In this document: positions 54,270-64,000 of the stretch, one piece after another | Layout: the number at the start of each line of letters is the position of its first letter | How positions within the stretch are numbered: the first letter of the stretch is position 1 | From: Rhodosorus marinus | Taxonomy: Eukaryota > Rhodophyta > Stylonematophyceae > Stylonematales > Stylonemataceae | NCBI GenBank assembly: GCA_029953675.1 | Contig: JAMWBK010000011.1 | Coordinates: forward strand, 868,001-932,000 | Direction of reading: 5' to 3' | Length of the DNA stretch: 64,000 nt | Notes under the pieces: generated by a model | What the model saw: only the letters and a program-made list of their open reading frames with translations | What the model was told of the DNA's origin: nothing | The model's database searches: none | Program-made: the position numbers and the translations under genes

Positions 54270-56206
54270 GGTATCACGAAGACGCCGAAAACGTCCAGTG
54301 CGGGCACGGGTAAGACCACATGCAAATGTCTAGCCCAGTGACGCTAAAAAGAACAATTGCTCTAATACTTTTTCCCATTCACACTAGGGCTCACAATACT
54401 GAGTCTGACACCATCCTCATCCTAAACTACAAGCAGCTCAACTCGTGACTAACCCTCGCTTCGCACGTCGACTGTAAAGAAAGAATAGTCGCCCCAGCCG
54501 GGGCCCGGACACTTATATTGCTAGCCAATTCCTTCCACGTTGGCCCAGTAGACACCTCGTACCTGCGAACTAAACTTGGAAAACAGGATCGCAATCCTTA
54601 CGGAGGAGGGCATCTCCTATTCAGCATCTAGCCCCATCCGGTACCAAGCTCCTCTACAGCCCTCATTGCCGTTCAAACGATCACGCTCCCAGCCCTAATC
54701 ATCTTCAACACATCCCCAAAAAAAAAAAGATTCTCAGCTCGTGCTCCAATCACCATCTTCTCCATCGATCCCCGTGTTCCAATCACCACCGCCTAACCCC
54801 CAAACTCTTCCGAAATATTATCACCTTTCAATCAAAAATTACCTAGACTTTTGTAAACTATTCGAGTCCTATTCATTCAATCCAGAAAAAAATATCAATC
54901 ATTAACTGAGTTAAAATTGACTGATCAATTTTCTGGTTTTGCTCTGCCCACATTCAGCAAGAGAAATTGTGTGAATAGGCTGCCCCAGGCCGGTTTTCAT
55001 CGCGAAATTCGGTGTACTGGGTTTTTCCGTTGTTTAGGTTGGAATTTTCTATCACCGACGTTTTCTTGGCTGGGGCTCCCCACCCCGCAGCTCACTCTGC
55101 TTTGCTCCGTCAAAGTATTTCCGAATTATGTTTGGAGCTTACATCCCTTAAGAAGCCCTGTCCTGGATCCTGAAAGCTCCGAACAAATCGCGTTCCTCCA
55201 AGAATCGAGGATTCTTTTACTAACTTTCAGTGTCCTCGATTTTCTTTAAGCTGGAGGAAGGGGTATCTGGGGATTTTTGTTTTTTAGAATAATTCCTGGA
55301 TGGGGCAATTTTGTTTTTGTTTTTTTGCGCGATGAACTGTTCTTCCAGAAACGATCGAGCTGACTGGACGGGCACCCCAATGTGTTTTGTTTTACGGTAC
55401 TTTCTGAAGGAGAATCATGCCCTTAGCTGACGAGCGAGGGGTCGGCGGGGTTTCAAAAAAAGGAAGATTATTTGAGGGAAACTGTGGCTTATCCAATCGC
55501 CTTCAGCTGCCCTCTCCTATGGACCAATTGAGTTCAGGCCTTGAAAACTCGCGTGTCCTAATCAACGTTGCCATCTACATTCAACCAAATTTCATAAACC
55601 GTTGGAATTCGTTTCTTAATTCCTCAAAATCCACGGTCTACTGGCGGGTTGCCCTAAACTCGCGAGCAACTAAATATCACATACATTTATACTATAAGGA
55701 GACCAAGAATCCTGCAAAATGTAAACTTTTGAACGCGAATAAACGGTGAGCAAATCCAACCCTCACCGCCATGGGAAAGTCAGAAGGTGAGCAAAACGTA
55801 AATGGTCGAAATGGGGTTGATATGAGCGTTTTAAGTTTTTGGAAATAATTAGCCAATATGGTCGAATTTGGTTTGATGTACCTGTTGAATATTAGATAAT
55901 TTTCCTTTGGGCTAACCTGCGAGCGCTTACAGATTTCTCTCGTTGCATTGGATCACGGTGATGGCCCACGCCTTTCTGCTTAGCTTTCATAGGGCTCCAC
56001 TGTCTCGTGGACGTTCTTGCTGAAGGCTGAGGATGGAGGGTGTGATGTGGGTTTTTTCTCTGTTGTGAATGCGAGGAACGAGGATGGATATATAATTGAG
56101 GTTGGCAGTGGACTAGCTGCGGGTTGGAGCAGAAGGGTTTGTACAGATAAGAGAAGAAGAACTTGTGTTTTTGGAAGAACGAAATTTGTAAGTTATTGTA
56201 ATTGCA
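54270..56206. other. Intergenic region upstream of the cyclin gene
   Basis: About 1.9 kb. A 110-codon frame at 54917-55249 shows no motif and is taken as chance. No repeat or RNA seen. Confidence 0.5.
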
Positions 56207-56782
56207 ATGGATTCGGTTTTGGCATGCTATGAGGATCAGGAGGTCATTAGGCTAACTGGATCCGAGCTGGTTTCGGCTGTTGGTGAAGCTCTGGAGAGAG
56301 CTTGCTGTGCTGATGATGAAGATTATGATTCGATGATCCCGATGTCTTTCTACGGAACTCACAAGCAAACGATGGGAGTGAAGAAGTATGTGTTGAGGCT
56401 TTATGAGTACCTGGATTGTTCCGATGTGGCTTTCATCACGGCTTTGATGTACTTGGACAGGATTCAGTCAGCGAACAAGAACAACAGGCTGACCCTGTTG
56501 AATCTGCATAGGCTTTTCGCTACAGCTGTGCTGGTGGCGATCAAATACCATGACGATGAGCACTTCTCAAATGAGTACTATGCGCAGGTGTTCGGTATGA
56601 AGGGCCTGGAAGAAATCAACGAATTGGAGGCGCTTTTCCTTTCAATGATGGATTTCCGCGTTGGGGTGAGCGAGAAAGAGTACTATTTCTACAAAATGCA
56701 CTTGATACAGTCCCAGATGGAAATTCCTGCCCATACCTCGTTCGAGTTTTGCTCCAGCCCTGTGGCCTGCTCCGCCGCATAA
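56207..56782 (+). CDS. P/U-type (PHO80-like) cyclin
   Basis: A single exon of 191 residues from the ATG at 56207. The cyclin box covers about residues 45-165: FYGTHKQTMGVKKYVLRLYE, DVAFITALMYLDRI, LTLLNLHRLFATAVLVAIKY and FSNEYYAQVFGMKGLEEINE, followed by LEALFLSMMDFRVGVSEKEY. The LHRL..A..VA.K(Y/F).DD pattern and the small size are typical of PHO80-related cyclins, which activate a CDK such as PHO85/CDKA in phosphate or nutrient signalling and growth control. No destruction box or PEST-like stretch is seen, so levels may not be cell-cycle regulated by the APC/C. The N-terminal 40 residues are acidic and variable. Confidence 0.9.
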   Translation: MDSVLACYEDQEVIRLTGSELVSAVGEALERACCADDEDYDSMIPMSFYGTHKQTMGVKKYVLRLYEYLDCSDVAFITALMYLDRIQSANKNNRLTLLNLHRLFATAVLVAIKYHDDEHFSNEYYAQVFGMKGLEEINELEALFLSMMDFRVGVSEKEYYFYKMHLIQSQMEIPAHTSFEFCSSPVACSAA

Positions 56783-59700
56783 GCACAAGTTCGATGGCTT
56801 GATTGAACTTATTTATCAAACTTGAACATAGTTCCTCAACTTGTACGGATACAACTTTTTCAACTCTGTCAATAAATACCGACTCATCTATCAAGAAATC
56901 AATGGAAAACTCCACCACAACGACCAAAACCGAAGCATTATCAAATCCGCCCTATCGGAGTCTCTAACCCTTCTGCCTTCCTTGCTCCGACCGCGCCCGA
57001 AGAGGATCTTCGCGTACGTCATTGTGCTCTCATGCGAATGGTCATCCTTTTGTTGGAGCACCGGTGCCCTCACTTTGCGGACTGGGCCTGAGCTTGTATG
57101 CGTGGTCTCTGGGCTCTACAATGACTTGGAACTTGGACTGGGGACGTTGCCACTTTGCTACAGTTCGTCGACTGCTAGTGCTTAAGATCAATGAGAGCAG
57201 AAACGTGGAATCTAACCCCGAGCGAGAATGATCACGTCTTGGCCCCCTTTTGCAGACCATCGGATGGGGGTTCGAGAAACACACACTACCACAACTGAGC
57301 TAAGAGTGTAATGGCTAGTTTCTTCGAGCTATACGAGCACGAATGCTGATGGCCCATTAGTAAAACCACCACCAATGCTGATGGGCCTTTCCACGCCCGT
57401 TTCATGGTTGTCCTTGATTATCATCGACAACAAATCCCCGCGTCTTCAATAGGTTGAAACATGAGCTCTTTAGCTTCGATGGATTGTTCAACACAATTGC
57501 AGGTCTCCAATGGACTTGCGGGAGCCGTTCTTGTCGCGCTTGCAGTGCCCTCATCACTGAAAGGGTAAGCTACTATCGACTACTAACGATATAACTGTCA
57601 GCCCAAGCCTCTGAGGACGTCTTGTTTGGGGTCCTCTATGGGATATTTCGGGTACGTCTGATGTATTATTCCATCAGCGAGTGGTAGATATCCTACTGGA
57701 TACCCACAGAGCGTTCTTTTGAGCTTCAAACCCGTCCCAAAACCAACAATCCTGAACTCTCATGAACCAACCAAACTGGTCTGTGATTCGACCAGCCAGC
57801 GAAAACCACGATCAGGAAAGCCGTGATCAAGAGGACGTTGACGCAAAAACACAAAGTAACCATCACTACCACTTCAGGCGACGGACACTAGGGCGGAAAC
57901 CTGTCAGCCGACTCCAAGCCCAGTCGCCCTTCCACCTCGTTCTTCAAAGGCCAACGCGTGCACGAAAGCTGTGGAGATCGGGAGCTGAGGAATCTAGAAA
58001 CAAACCTGATTTGTGAAGAAATACTTGAGATCCAATCAATAGATAAAGTGTGCGCCATGTTGAGTTGAGAAGTGGAGTTTCACTGGGAAAATGGTGCAAT
58101 GTTTCGGAAAGCTGTTTTTATTTTCATTATACAATTAAACAGTAGCAGTAGATTCCTGTCGGGAAGTAGCATTTTTTGGCTGACCGTCCTCAGACGGCTT
58201 GGAGAGATTGAAAAGGGTGAAATGGTTCAGGACTCAGCAAAAACTTTTACAAAAGGAAAGAATGGTGGTCGATGGCAAAACTGGGAGTCGTTTTCGTGTG
58301 TCAATTTTTGTCTAAGAAATCAAAGAAGCAACGCCGCAGGGGTGAATTTTTTTTGAAAGAAGAAAGTGGGAAAATATATTGCAATCCCCTTCTTTCGTAA
58401 TTTCACCCGGCTGACGACGAGATATGAATAATTGCATTATTTTGTTAAAGACTTTCCGTCGCGCTTGATGTTGGGGTACGCACACCATGCTGTTTTTCAA
58501 ATCTTTTTGAAGGATTCACTCCGATAGTCACTTCCTACCCCTCTTGACTGCCTTGTATCCTGCTCTTCCTTGTGGCTCATGGACCACTCCTCCCATAGAA
58601 CTGGTTTTTGATTCTTGATTGCCGCTGCAGGAGCGTGGAACGGACTCCTTACTATTTTCCATTCATTTATCGATGATCCCAAGCAAATCAAAAATTCTGT
58701 CGTCCAACTATCTACTTAGCGTACGATCTATTCTACCTCCAACGTGCATAGACTGTATAGATTTCCATAGGTCTTAGCAGAGTATTAAATGTTTGAAATT
58801 CTTGTGCACGGAGAAGGCTTCAAGCGTGATATTCAAATAAAATTTGAAGCCATACTAAGAGCCAATCGGTCTCCATTCTCTATGGGAACGATCCAATGCG
58901 TTCTTGATCCTCACGTCGTCTCAGAGTAGACTGACTAAGAAGGATAGTAAGACTTTGTGCAGTAGAAAAACAAGTTTAGGCGACGCACATCATATTGTAT
59001 TCCAATTATTTCATACACTAAAACGACCTTTTTGGAACCTTATCCTGGCAAGCACTATCCCCTCTCATAATTGAATTTCGGAAAGTTTTGAGAATGGAGA
59101 AGTACCCCGTAATGAGCTGAGTCATTAGTCTCATCGTTTTGGACTCGGAATTGAGTATATTACTTCCTAGGCGATGTGTGCGCCAAAGAGCCAAAACGAA
59201 CGCCCTACTATTTTGCTTTTAAATTTTCGGGCCAGCGCGTGGTCGTTCGGACTGCAGCGGGAATGAGAAACGGTTAAACTTTTTGTTTTAATCAAGACAT
59301 CCCAGAGCAGTTCACTCAAATCAAGATTGATCCGAACAAATCGCAGGCGCTCGGACAGAGAAAGAGTGCCTATTTTCTTTGTAAATCATCATGGCTGTCG
59401 GGATCTCGCGTTTCGTAAATTGCTTTATCAATAGACTGATCGCTGCATTTCGGCTCTGAGGAACCGACGATAAACTCGTTTTCGGATATAATTTGTTGCA
59501 TTTTTGTGCTCAGAAATTACCTCGTATTTCGGCGCTCCTTATGACTGAATGACGCAATGCTGAGGAGCGTGGTTTTAAATGAGGAAATTATTCTCGAAAT
59601 CTAAATGCCTTTTTGTTTTGTTTTATTATCTTCTCATGGCTGACTGGGTTCGGTATTGAGGAGCCTGTATTGATTGGATGAAATACCATGATTTCCTGAA

Positions 59701-59880
59701 GTTTTTGATTAGGCAAGAATTGGTTTGATCGTTTCAGAATCGGGTCCCTCCAAAATTGAGCATCACTGAAGCGATTGAGGGCGGTATGGTGCCGTTCAAG
59801 AAGTTCTTGGGAAGGGTATTAATAGGTCACTCTGGAGATGGGGTCTTCACGTCTGGTCGGATAGATGGTAGAACAGGTAG
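56783..59880. other. Long intergenic region
   Basis: About 3.1 kb. A short exon-like start at 57461 with a GTAAGC donor is discussed among the rejected items. Otherwise no gene, repeat or RNA is supported. Confidence 0.5.
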
Positions 59881-60426
59881 ATGAGTATATTTGTATTGAA
59901 CGTGAGGTTGCCGAAATCAGCTATGGATTGTTTGGATTTGAGCTCTGGAGTGGAGACTTGGGCGGACTGGGAGGTTTCCTCTGCGACTGTACCGTCTTCG
60001 GATGTTGCTGATGAGTTTGAGAATGCTGCGCTGGCAGAAGAAATCATGAACGAGGTGCTTTCTGGCAGTCTTCCGACAGTGCTTGGCCTCGAGGATTCAC
60101 GTGAATTTGCAGATGAGTTCTGTACGTCCGACTTTGAAAGTTCTTCGGAATCGTCTTCGTGTACGATTTCCGTTTGTGAGGAACAAGATGTCTCCCACCA
60201 CTGCCGTGCACCTGTGTCCAAGCCCTCAAAGAAGCGGGTGTACAAGAAAGAGGCATGCCCGGTGTGCAACGAGGTATTCTTCCGGCGACACGAGATGATG
60301 AGACACCTCAAGGCATCGCACCTGAAGATAAAACCATTTCAGTGCTCCTTCTGCCCGAAGAAGTTCGCGAGAAATTCCCATGTCAAATCGCACGAGAGCA
60401 GGATTCACCTCAAACCCGCAGTCTGA
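59881..60426 (+). CDS. Two-finger C2H2 zinc-finger protein
   Basis: A single exon of 181 residues from the ATG at 59881. The first 115 residues are acidic and Ser-rich (SSESSSCTISVCEEQD) and probably disordered, as in many activation domains. A basic linker (SKPSKKRVYKKEA) leads to two C2H2 fingers: CPVCNEVFFRRHEMMRHLKA followed by SH, and CSFCPKKFARNSHVKSHESR followed by IH. Both have C-x2-C-x12-H-x4-H spacing and are joined by LKIKPFQ. A nuclear DNA-binding regulator is inferred. It lacks the N-terminal domain and Cys cluster of the array at 1-11640 and is not a member of it, although the H-x4-H spacing is the same. Confidence 0.85.
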   Translation: MSIFVLNVRLPKSAMDCLDLSSGVETWADWEVSSATVPSSDVADEFENAALAEEIMNEVLSGSLPTVLGLEDSREFADEFCTSDFESSSESSSCTISVCEEQDVSHHCRAPVSKPSKKRVYKKEACPVCNEVFFRRHEMMRHLKASHLKIKPFQCSFCPKKFARNSHVKSHESRIHLKPAV

Positions 60427-60834
60427 TCCTTTGCACAGAACAAGCCGCCGGCGTTCACAATGTCGAAGGCTATTCGAGAACGATGGCGGAAGGTCTTCAA
60501 CAGCGGAAACGACCCTGTTTGCACATTGTAAAATATCAACTTGCCAACTGCAGCAAACTAATCCGATTATCAACGGACACGTCCGGATCATTGGACTTAT
60601 CAATCAACAACACAATTTCAATCAATTTTGGCCCCTATTTTCGCTGCACAGTTTCGATACGTAAAATTTATTAAACAAATCAGTGATTAATGAAATTGAT
60701 CGTGTTACAACCTGTGTGGTTCTGGAGTTGAATCGCGATTATTTCTGACCTTGACAGGCTGTCACTTCAAGTTATGAATTTTCTGAAAGGCAGACTTAAA
60801 GAAGACATCTCTTGGTCTATTCCTTGTCCTCAGG
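60427..60834. other. Intergenic region
   Basis: About 400 bp downstream of the two-finger gene. Nothing supported. Confidence 0.5.
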
Positions 60835-61197
60835 CTATGCGATATCTTCCCACACGTGCACAACATCGTGGTGCTGCCGCTGGTTCAATGCGACGACTGA
60901 AGGAGTCTCAGTGCGCTTAGGTGATGACTCATCGGTTTTATATCCCTGATCATTGAGTAGGTGCTTTACAGGGTACGTAGATAGAGGGATAGAGAAACAA
61001 GAGGGAATATTTACAGCAAACGGCATAGTTAAATTCTTGAGATCGGAGAGCTCTTGATTGGATTGGATTCTGTTGCGTGTTGTTGTGAGCACCGTGGGAT
61101 CGCTTTGATCGACTTCACCGGAATGAGTTTCACGAGAACGGGGTTGTTCTTGCCGAAACCTCTTTGTCCGGTAGCTTTGGAGACGAGGAGGTTTCAT
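60835..61197 (-). CDS. Hypothetical 120-residue protein
   Basis: An ATG-initiated open frame on the minus strand. The N-terminal part is basic and polar (MKPPRLQSYRTKRFRQEQPR), then QSNQELSDLKNLT; the end reads SPKRTETPSVVALNQRQHHD and VVHVWEDIA. The middle (FSIPLSTYPVKHLL) has a pyrimidine-rich DNA stretch and could be an unspliced intron, so the gene may have two exons. No family or targeting signal was recognised. It is listed because composition and start are protein-like; chance remains possible. Confidence 0.3.
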   Translation of the reverse strand: MKPPRLQSYRTKRFRQEQPRSRETHSGEVDQSDPTVLTTTRNRIQSNQELSDLKNLTMPFAVNIPSCFSIPLSTYPVKHLLNDQGYKTDESSPKRTETPSVVALNQRQHHDVVHVWEDIA

Positions 61198-62292
61198 CGG
61201 TAGTCGCTAAAGGAGTCCACTTCGGCTCTAAAGTATTGTGTTTTATTTCTTATAGCTTAGGCTTGGAATATGCGGCACATCGAATCACCGCTTATCCAAC
61301 ACTCGTGCAAATAGATGGCTCGTGCGAATAAGCAATCGTGTTCGATTGGTTGCTGGATCATAGAATCTGAAGGATTGAAAAAGCAAGGCTTGTCTCGTAC
61401 CGAAAAATGTGTATGCCCACTACCATTCTGATTCTATGATTCAGATACCGGTGCCGGTATCACGCGAGTACTTATTCGTACGAATGTTTTTAACACCACG
61501 GTCTATGGTGGGGACCGAGTCTTGGTTTGGCTAACGCAGTGTTAAGGGCTACCCGGGGCGTAATCCGTACGAAGTACGAGGAACTTTATCGTTCAATCAG
61601 AGGCGGCGGTATCCAGCCTCGGCGGGCAAGCTTGCAAAAGTATCGCCACTGATCCACCCTGACCCGACGTAGAAGTATGAGATAGTAGGCCTCTAGCGAT
61701 GGTCAGCAGCACATGGGCGAAGACACTCCTTCAAGGTCACCGTTCTTTTCGCATTGGAAGGAAAGTAGTAGAACGGTTCTGGAAGGAGTAGCTGTATTTG
61801 TAGTGAAAAGTAAAGGTGGATTCTTGAGGCGGGTGGTGGGGGGAAGAGTTTCACGAAGGTGGGGTAGCTTGTGTCGAGCTCTAGACGGAGGGTATATGGC
61901 GATTTGGGAATAAGAGATTTTTACTAGTGAATTCCAATTGAGCTCTTATATACTGCGGTTTGAAATAGGAGTCGGATCGAGGTAGCAAGGTGGATTCAGC
62001 ACAAAAAGCGTGTTGATTTGTAAAGTAGAGCGTCCGAAGCTGATCGAGGACGATTCTATCCAAAGGCGTCCGTTGGTAGACTTGCTCGGGGTGGTAAAGG
62101 CTGTGGCGCTGATGTAGAGTTCAAGACACAGGTGTCGTGAGGGGATACGCCGACGAAATTGTTGAGACAAAAAGTGCTTGTGAGTTTTACTTGATTTGAT
62201 TATCTAGAAGTTGAAAGTATGTTCGGTTTTTGTCTATTTTTCAAATTTGCCCTTTTCTCCCCGGTGGTCAGGTTGGGTTTCCACCGCTCAAG
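61198..62292. other. Intergenic region downstream of the active-site-intact astacin gene
   Basis: About 1.1 kb. It contains an 8-bp perfect inverted repeat, GATACCGG-TG-CCGGTATC, at 61444-61461. No gene is supported. Confidence 0.5.
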
Positions 62293-63876
62293 CTAATTCT
62301 GGTAGTGGTAGTTGACCTCAACGTCCACCCAACGAGAGCACCTGGATGGACTGTCACAGACCTTGACAATGTAGGGCTGGGTTCCCTGAAGGACTGGATT
62401 GTTCAACTGGAATGTTCTCATCGGAAGGAGGGTATCATCCCCGCTAGTTGTGTCGTGGTCCTTGGTTGAAACGGCGAAGGATTTGAACGACCTGTAGCCG
62501 AGCGAGCTGGCGTAGTTCCAGACGGGATTATGGTTTCCTCTGATAGTAGGTGTCTTCATGGTGACTGTCCTTCCGTCCACGTCAGTTGCCACAATAGTTA
62601 CGTATGGATCAGAGTCACCTGCACCAAAACCGTCCTTGTCCGGAAGGTTGTGTCCTCCGAGTACCTTGAGGATGAGCTTTCCGAACGGGCGCTCGCAGTT
62701 TACGCCAGTGAACCCACGCGGGCAGTTGCATACGTAGTCTGCTTCGAGATCTACGCATTCTCCTCCATTCTCGCAAGGGTTTCTTGCGCATTCATCACGG
62801 TCCGCGGTCAACTCTGTCCTAAACCTTAGCACGCCCTTGTCCGTCGCTCCTGACGAGTGGTACATGACGTTTTGGGATGATCCAATTCTAACAGGGAATA
62901 TTTGGCTGTAGAAGATCAAGTCGTCATCAGACCCGCTGTCGTCATCGAGGACGTGGACCCTATAGTACATCCATTCGTCAACGTTGAAATCGATCTTCTG
63001 GTTCCATTCGGGATTGTTGTTGTCACGGATCACTCTCGTCTGCTGGGTAACCTTGTGTCCGGCGGCGTTGTAAGCTTCCACTTTGACGTACGTATCTGGT
63101 CTCGACCTACCGAAGTAGATGCTAGGGTCCTTATCCGGCAATCCCTCCGCGCGCTGAATGGTGATCGAGAACCTCCCGTTAGTACCCGTTCCCGGACAGG
63201 TGTACATTCTGTTGAGCGTCAGGATGTCGCTTGAGGTCAGGTCGGTTGAGCCTCCCAACGGGTATGCGGGGTTGTACTTGTAGGTCAGAGTCCTGCGGCC
63301 GTTTCCACTCAAGAAATTGTTTCCATAGTGCATGATCGATCTGGTGTCATATCGTACACCGTAATGATCAACATCGCTCCACGACTCCTTGTCGAACTGT
63401 TTTTCGTATAGGTCGTCGTCTGTTCTCACGTTATTGAGGTGCACGTTGAGGTAGGAATCACGGTCTGGGCGGTTGTGTTCGTGGAAGAGGCCAAGAGCGT
63501 GTCCGATCTCATGTACAATCTCCGTGTAGGTGTTTTCAAAGCCATCGTCGCATCCCGATCCAAAGTTGACCGTCTGAACACCTCCCTTAAAACCAATAGT
63601 CTCCGAGAAGCATCTCGGTTCGCTAGCCTGGAATCGGATCCTGTTCCGCGCACGTGTGGACTCGATGAAATTTAGACACGTCGTTTCCTGGTACCGCTTG
63701 CTGCTTCTCTTGATATCGGTTTCCTGCCTGTACGACAGACTCGAGTCGAGCTCGTAGAACACCGTACGATGGGGCCACTTCCTGCTGTCTGATCGAACTG
63801 CTGCCGATCCACTACTAAACTCGATCACCGAGGCGATCGCAGCCATCGTCAATAGTATCTTCACCATTCCAGCCAT
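62293..63876 (-). CDS. Secreted astacin metalloprotease with C2-EGF-C2 domains
   Basis: A single exon of 527 residues from the ATG at 63876. [20 protein letters not shown] is a signal peptide. The astacin (M12A) domain covers about residues 35-200. The zinc signature [17 protein letters not shown] near residue 122 is complete (three His, catalytic Glu) and the Met-turn SIMHYG is intact. Two cysteine pairs in [16 protein letters not shown] and SGCDDGF suit the fold. After MYTCPG come a C2 domain ([16 protein letters not shown]), an EGF module ([15 protein letters not shown] to [12 protein letters not shown]) and a second C2 ([28 protein letters not shown]) with the acidic loops expected for calcium. 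It is a predicted extracellular or wall-associated zinc endopeptidase. No propeptide with a cysteine or Asp switch is evident between signal and domain. The paralogue at 49751-51316 has the same layout but a lost active site. Confidence 0.93.
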   Translation of the reverse strand: MAGMVKILLTMAAIASVIEFSSGSAAVRSDSRKWPHRTVFYELDSSLSYRQETDIKRSSKRYQETTCLNFIESTRARNRIRFQASEPRCFSETIGFKGGVQTVNFGSGCDDGFENTYTEIVHEIGHALGLFHEHNRPDRDSYLNVHLNNVRTDDDLYEKQFDKESWSDVDHYGVRYDTRSIMHYGNNFLSGNGRRTLTYKYNPAYPLGGSTDLTSSDILTLNRMYTCPGTGTNGRFSITIQRAEGLPDKDPSIYFGRSRPDTYVKVEAYNAAGHKVTQQTRVIRDNNNPEWNQKIDFNVDEWMYYRVHVLDDDSGSDDDLIFYSQIFPVRIGSSQNVMYHSSGATDKGVLRFRTELTADRDECARNPCENGGECVDLEADYVCNCPRGFTGVNCERPFGKLILKVLGGHNLPDKDGFGAGDSDPYVTIVATDVDGRTVTMKTPTIRGNHNPVWNYASSLGYRSFKSFAVSTKDHDTTSGDDTLLPMRTFQLNNPVLQGTQPYIVKVCDSPSRCSRWVDVEVNYHYQN

Positions 63877-63990
63877 TTCTGATGCTTCTATTGTTCTTTG
63901 CCTTGTTGTAGTCTCTTTGTTCTGTTCTCCTTACTATTCACTGTCTTGACATGCAATTCGAACCCACCGGTGCTGGGGTTCATCGGTTGA

Positions 63991-64000
63991 CTCTATAAAT
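63991..64000 (-). promoter_or_regulatory. Possible TATA element of the astacin metalloprotease gene
   Basis: ATTTATAGAG on the minus strand, about 115-124 bp before the ATG, matching the position of the TATA box of the paralogous gene. It lies at the window edge. Confidence 0.35.

Noticed and set aside
57461-57564. Exon-like ATG segment with a GTAAGC donor reading VSNGLAGAVLVALAVPSSLK, reminiscent of a small membrane protein
   Set aside because: No downstream exon could be chosen with confidence; several acceptors give stops within a few codons.

Overview
The window reads as nuclear DNA of a plastid-bearing eukaryote with compact, intron-containing genes. Introns that can be placed by reading frame are mostly 67-152 nt, with one of 304 nt, and use GT..AG ends. 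Plastid-type proteins are present (a RelA/SpoT homologue, a CSP41-like protein, an mTERF, a thioredoxin-like ferredoxin with TPRs), together with mitochondrial MnSOD and complex I NDUFS8. A unicellular red alga or a similar alga is my best guess, but the sequence does not fix the taxon. No bacterial operons, CRISPR arrays or rRNA genes are seen.

Layout. 1-11640: four plus-strand tandem paralogues, about 3 kb apart, each with an unrecognised N-terminal domain and four C2H2 zinc fingers; the first is cut by the window edge and the third has a broken frame. 12738-19640: a disordered D-box protein, MnSOD and a CSP41-like protein. Three copies of one 124-bp inverted-repeat element lie at 9325, 12272 and 17318. 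19793-24166: a minus-strand unknown gene and two paralogous secreted 11-cysteine proteins. 26880-34260: NDUFS8, xylulokinase and a short RelA/SpoT homologue. 35441-43162: ferredoxin-TPR protein, KLHDC4-like kelch protein, mTERF and a short-chain dehydrogenase. 43336-47494: an unknown small gene, Sas10/Utp3 and a CTD-phosphatase-like protein. 48303-48740: a decayed retroelement-like fragment. 49751-63876: two secreted astacin-C2-EGF-C2 proteins, one with a destroyed active site, flanking two small spliced unknown genes, a P/U-type cyclin, a two-finger zinc-finger protein and a 120-codon unknown.

Functionally the window mixes housekeeping genes (respiration, ribosome biogenesis, sugar kinase, antioxidant) with lineage-specific families (zinc-finger array, secreted cysteine-rich pair, astacin pair). 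The families show recent local duplication and decay: a frameshifted zinc-finger paralogue and a pseudo-protease. Exon boundaries were set by reading frame, GT..AG signals and family alignment from memory; no transcript data or searches were available.
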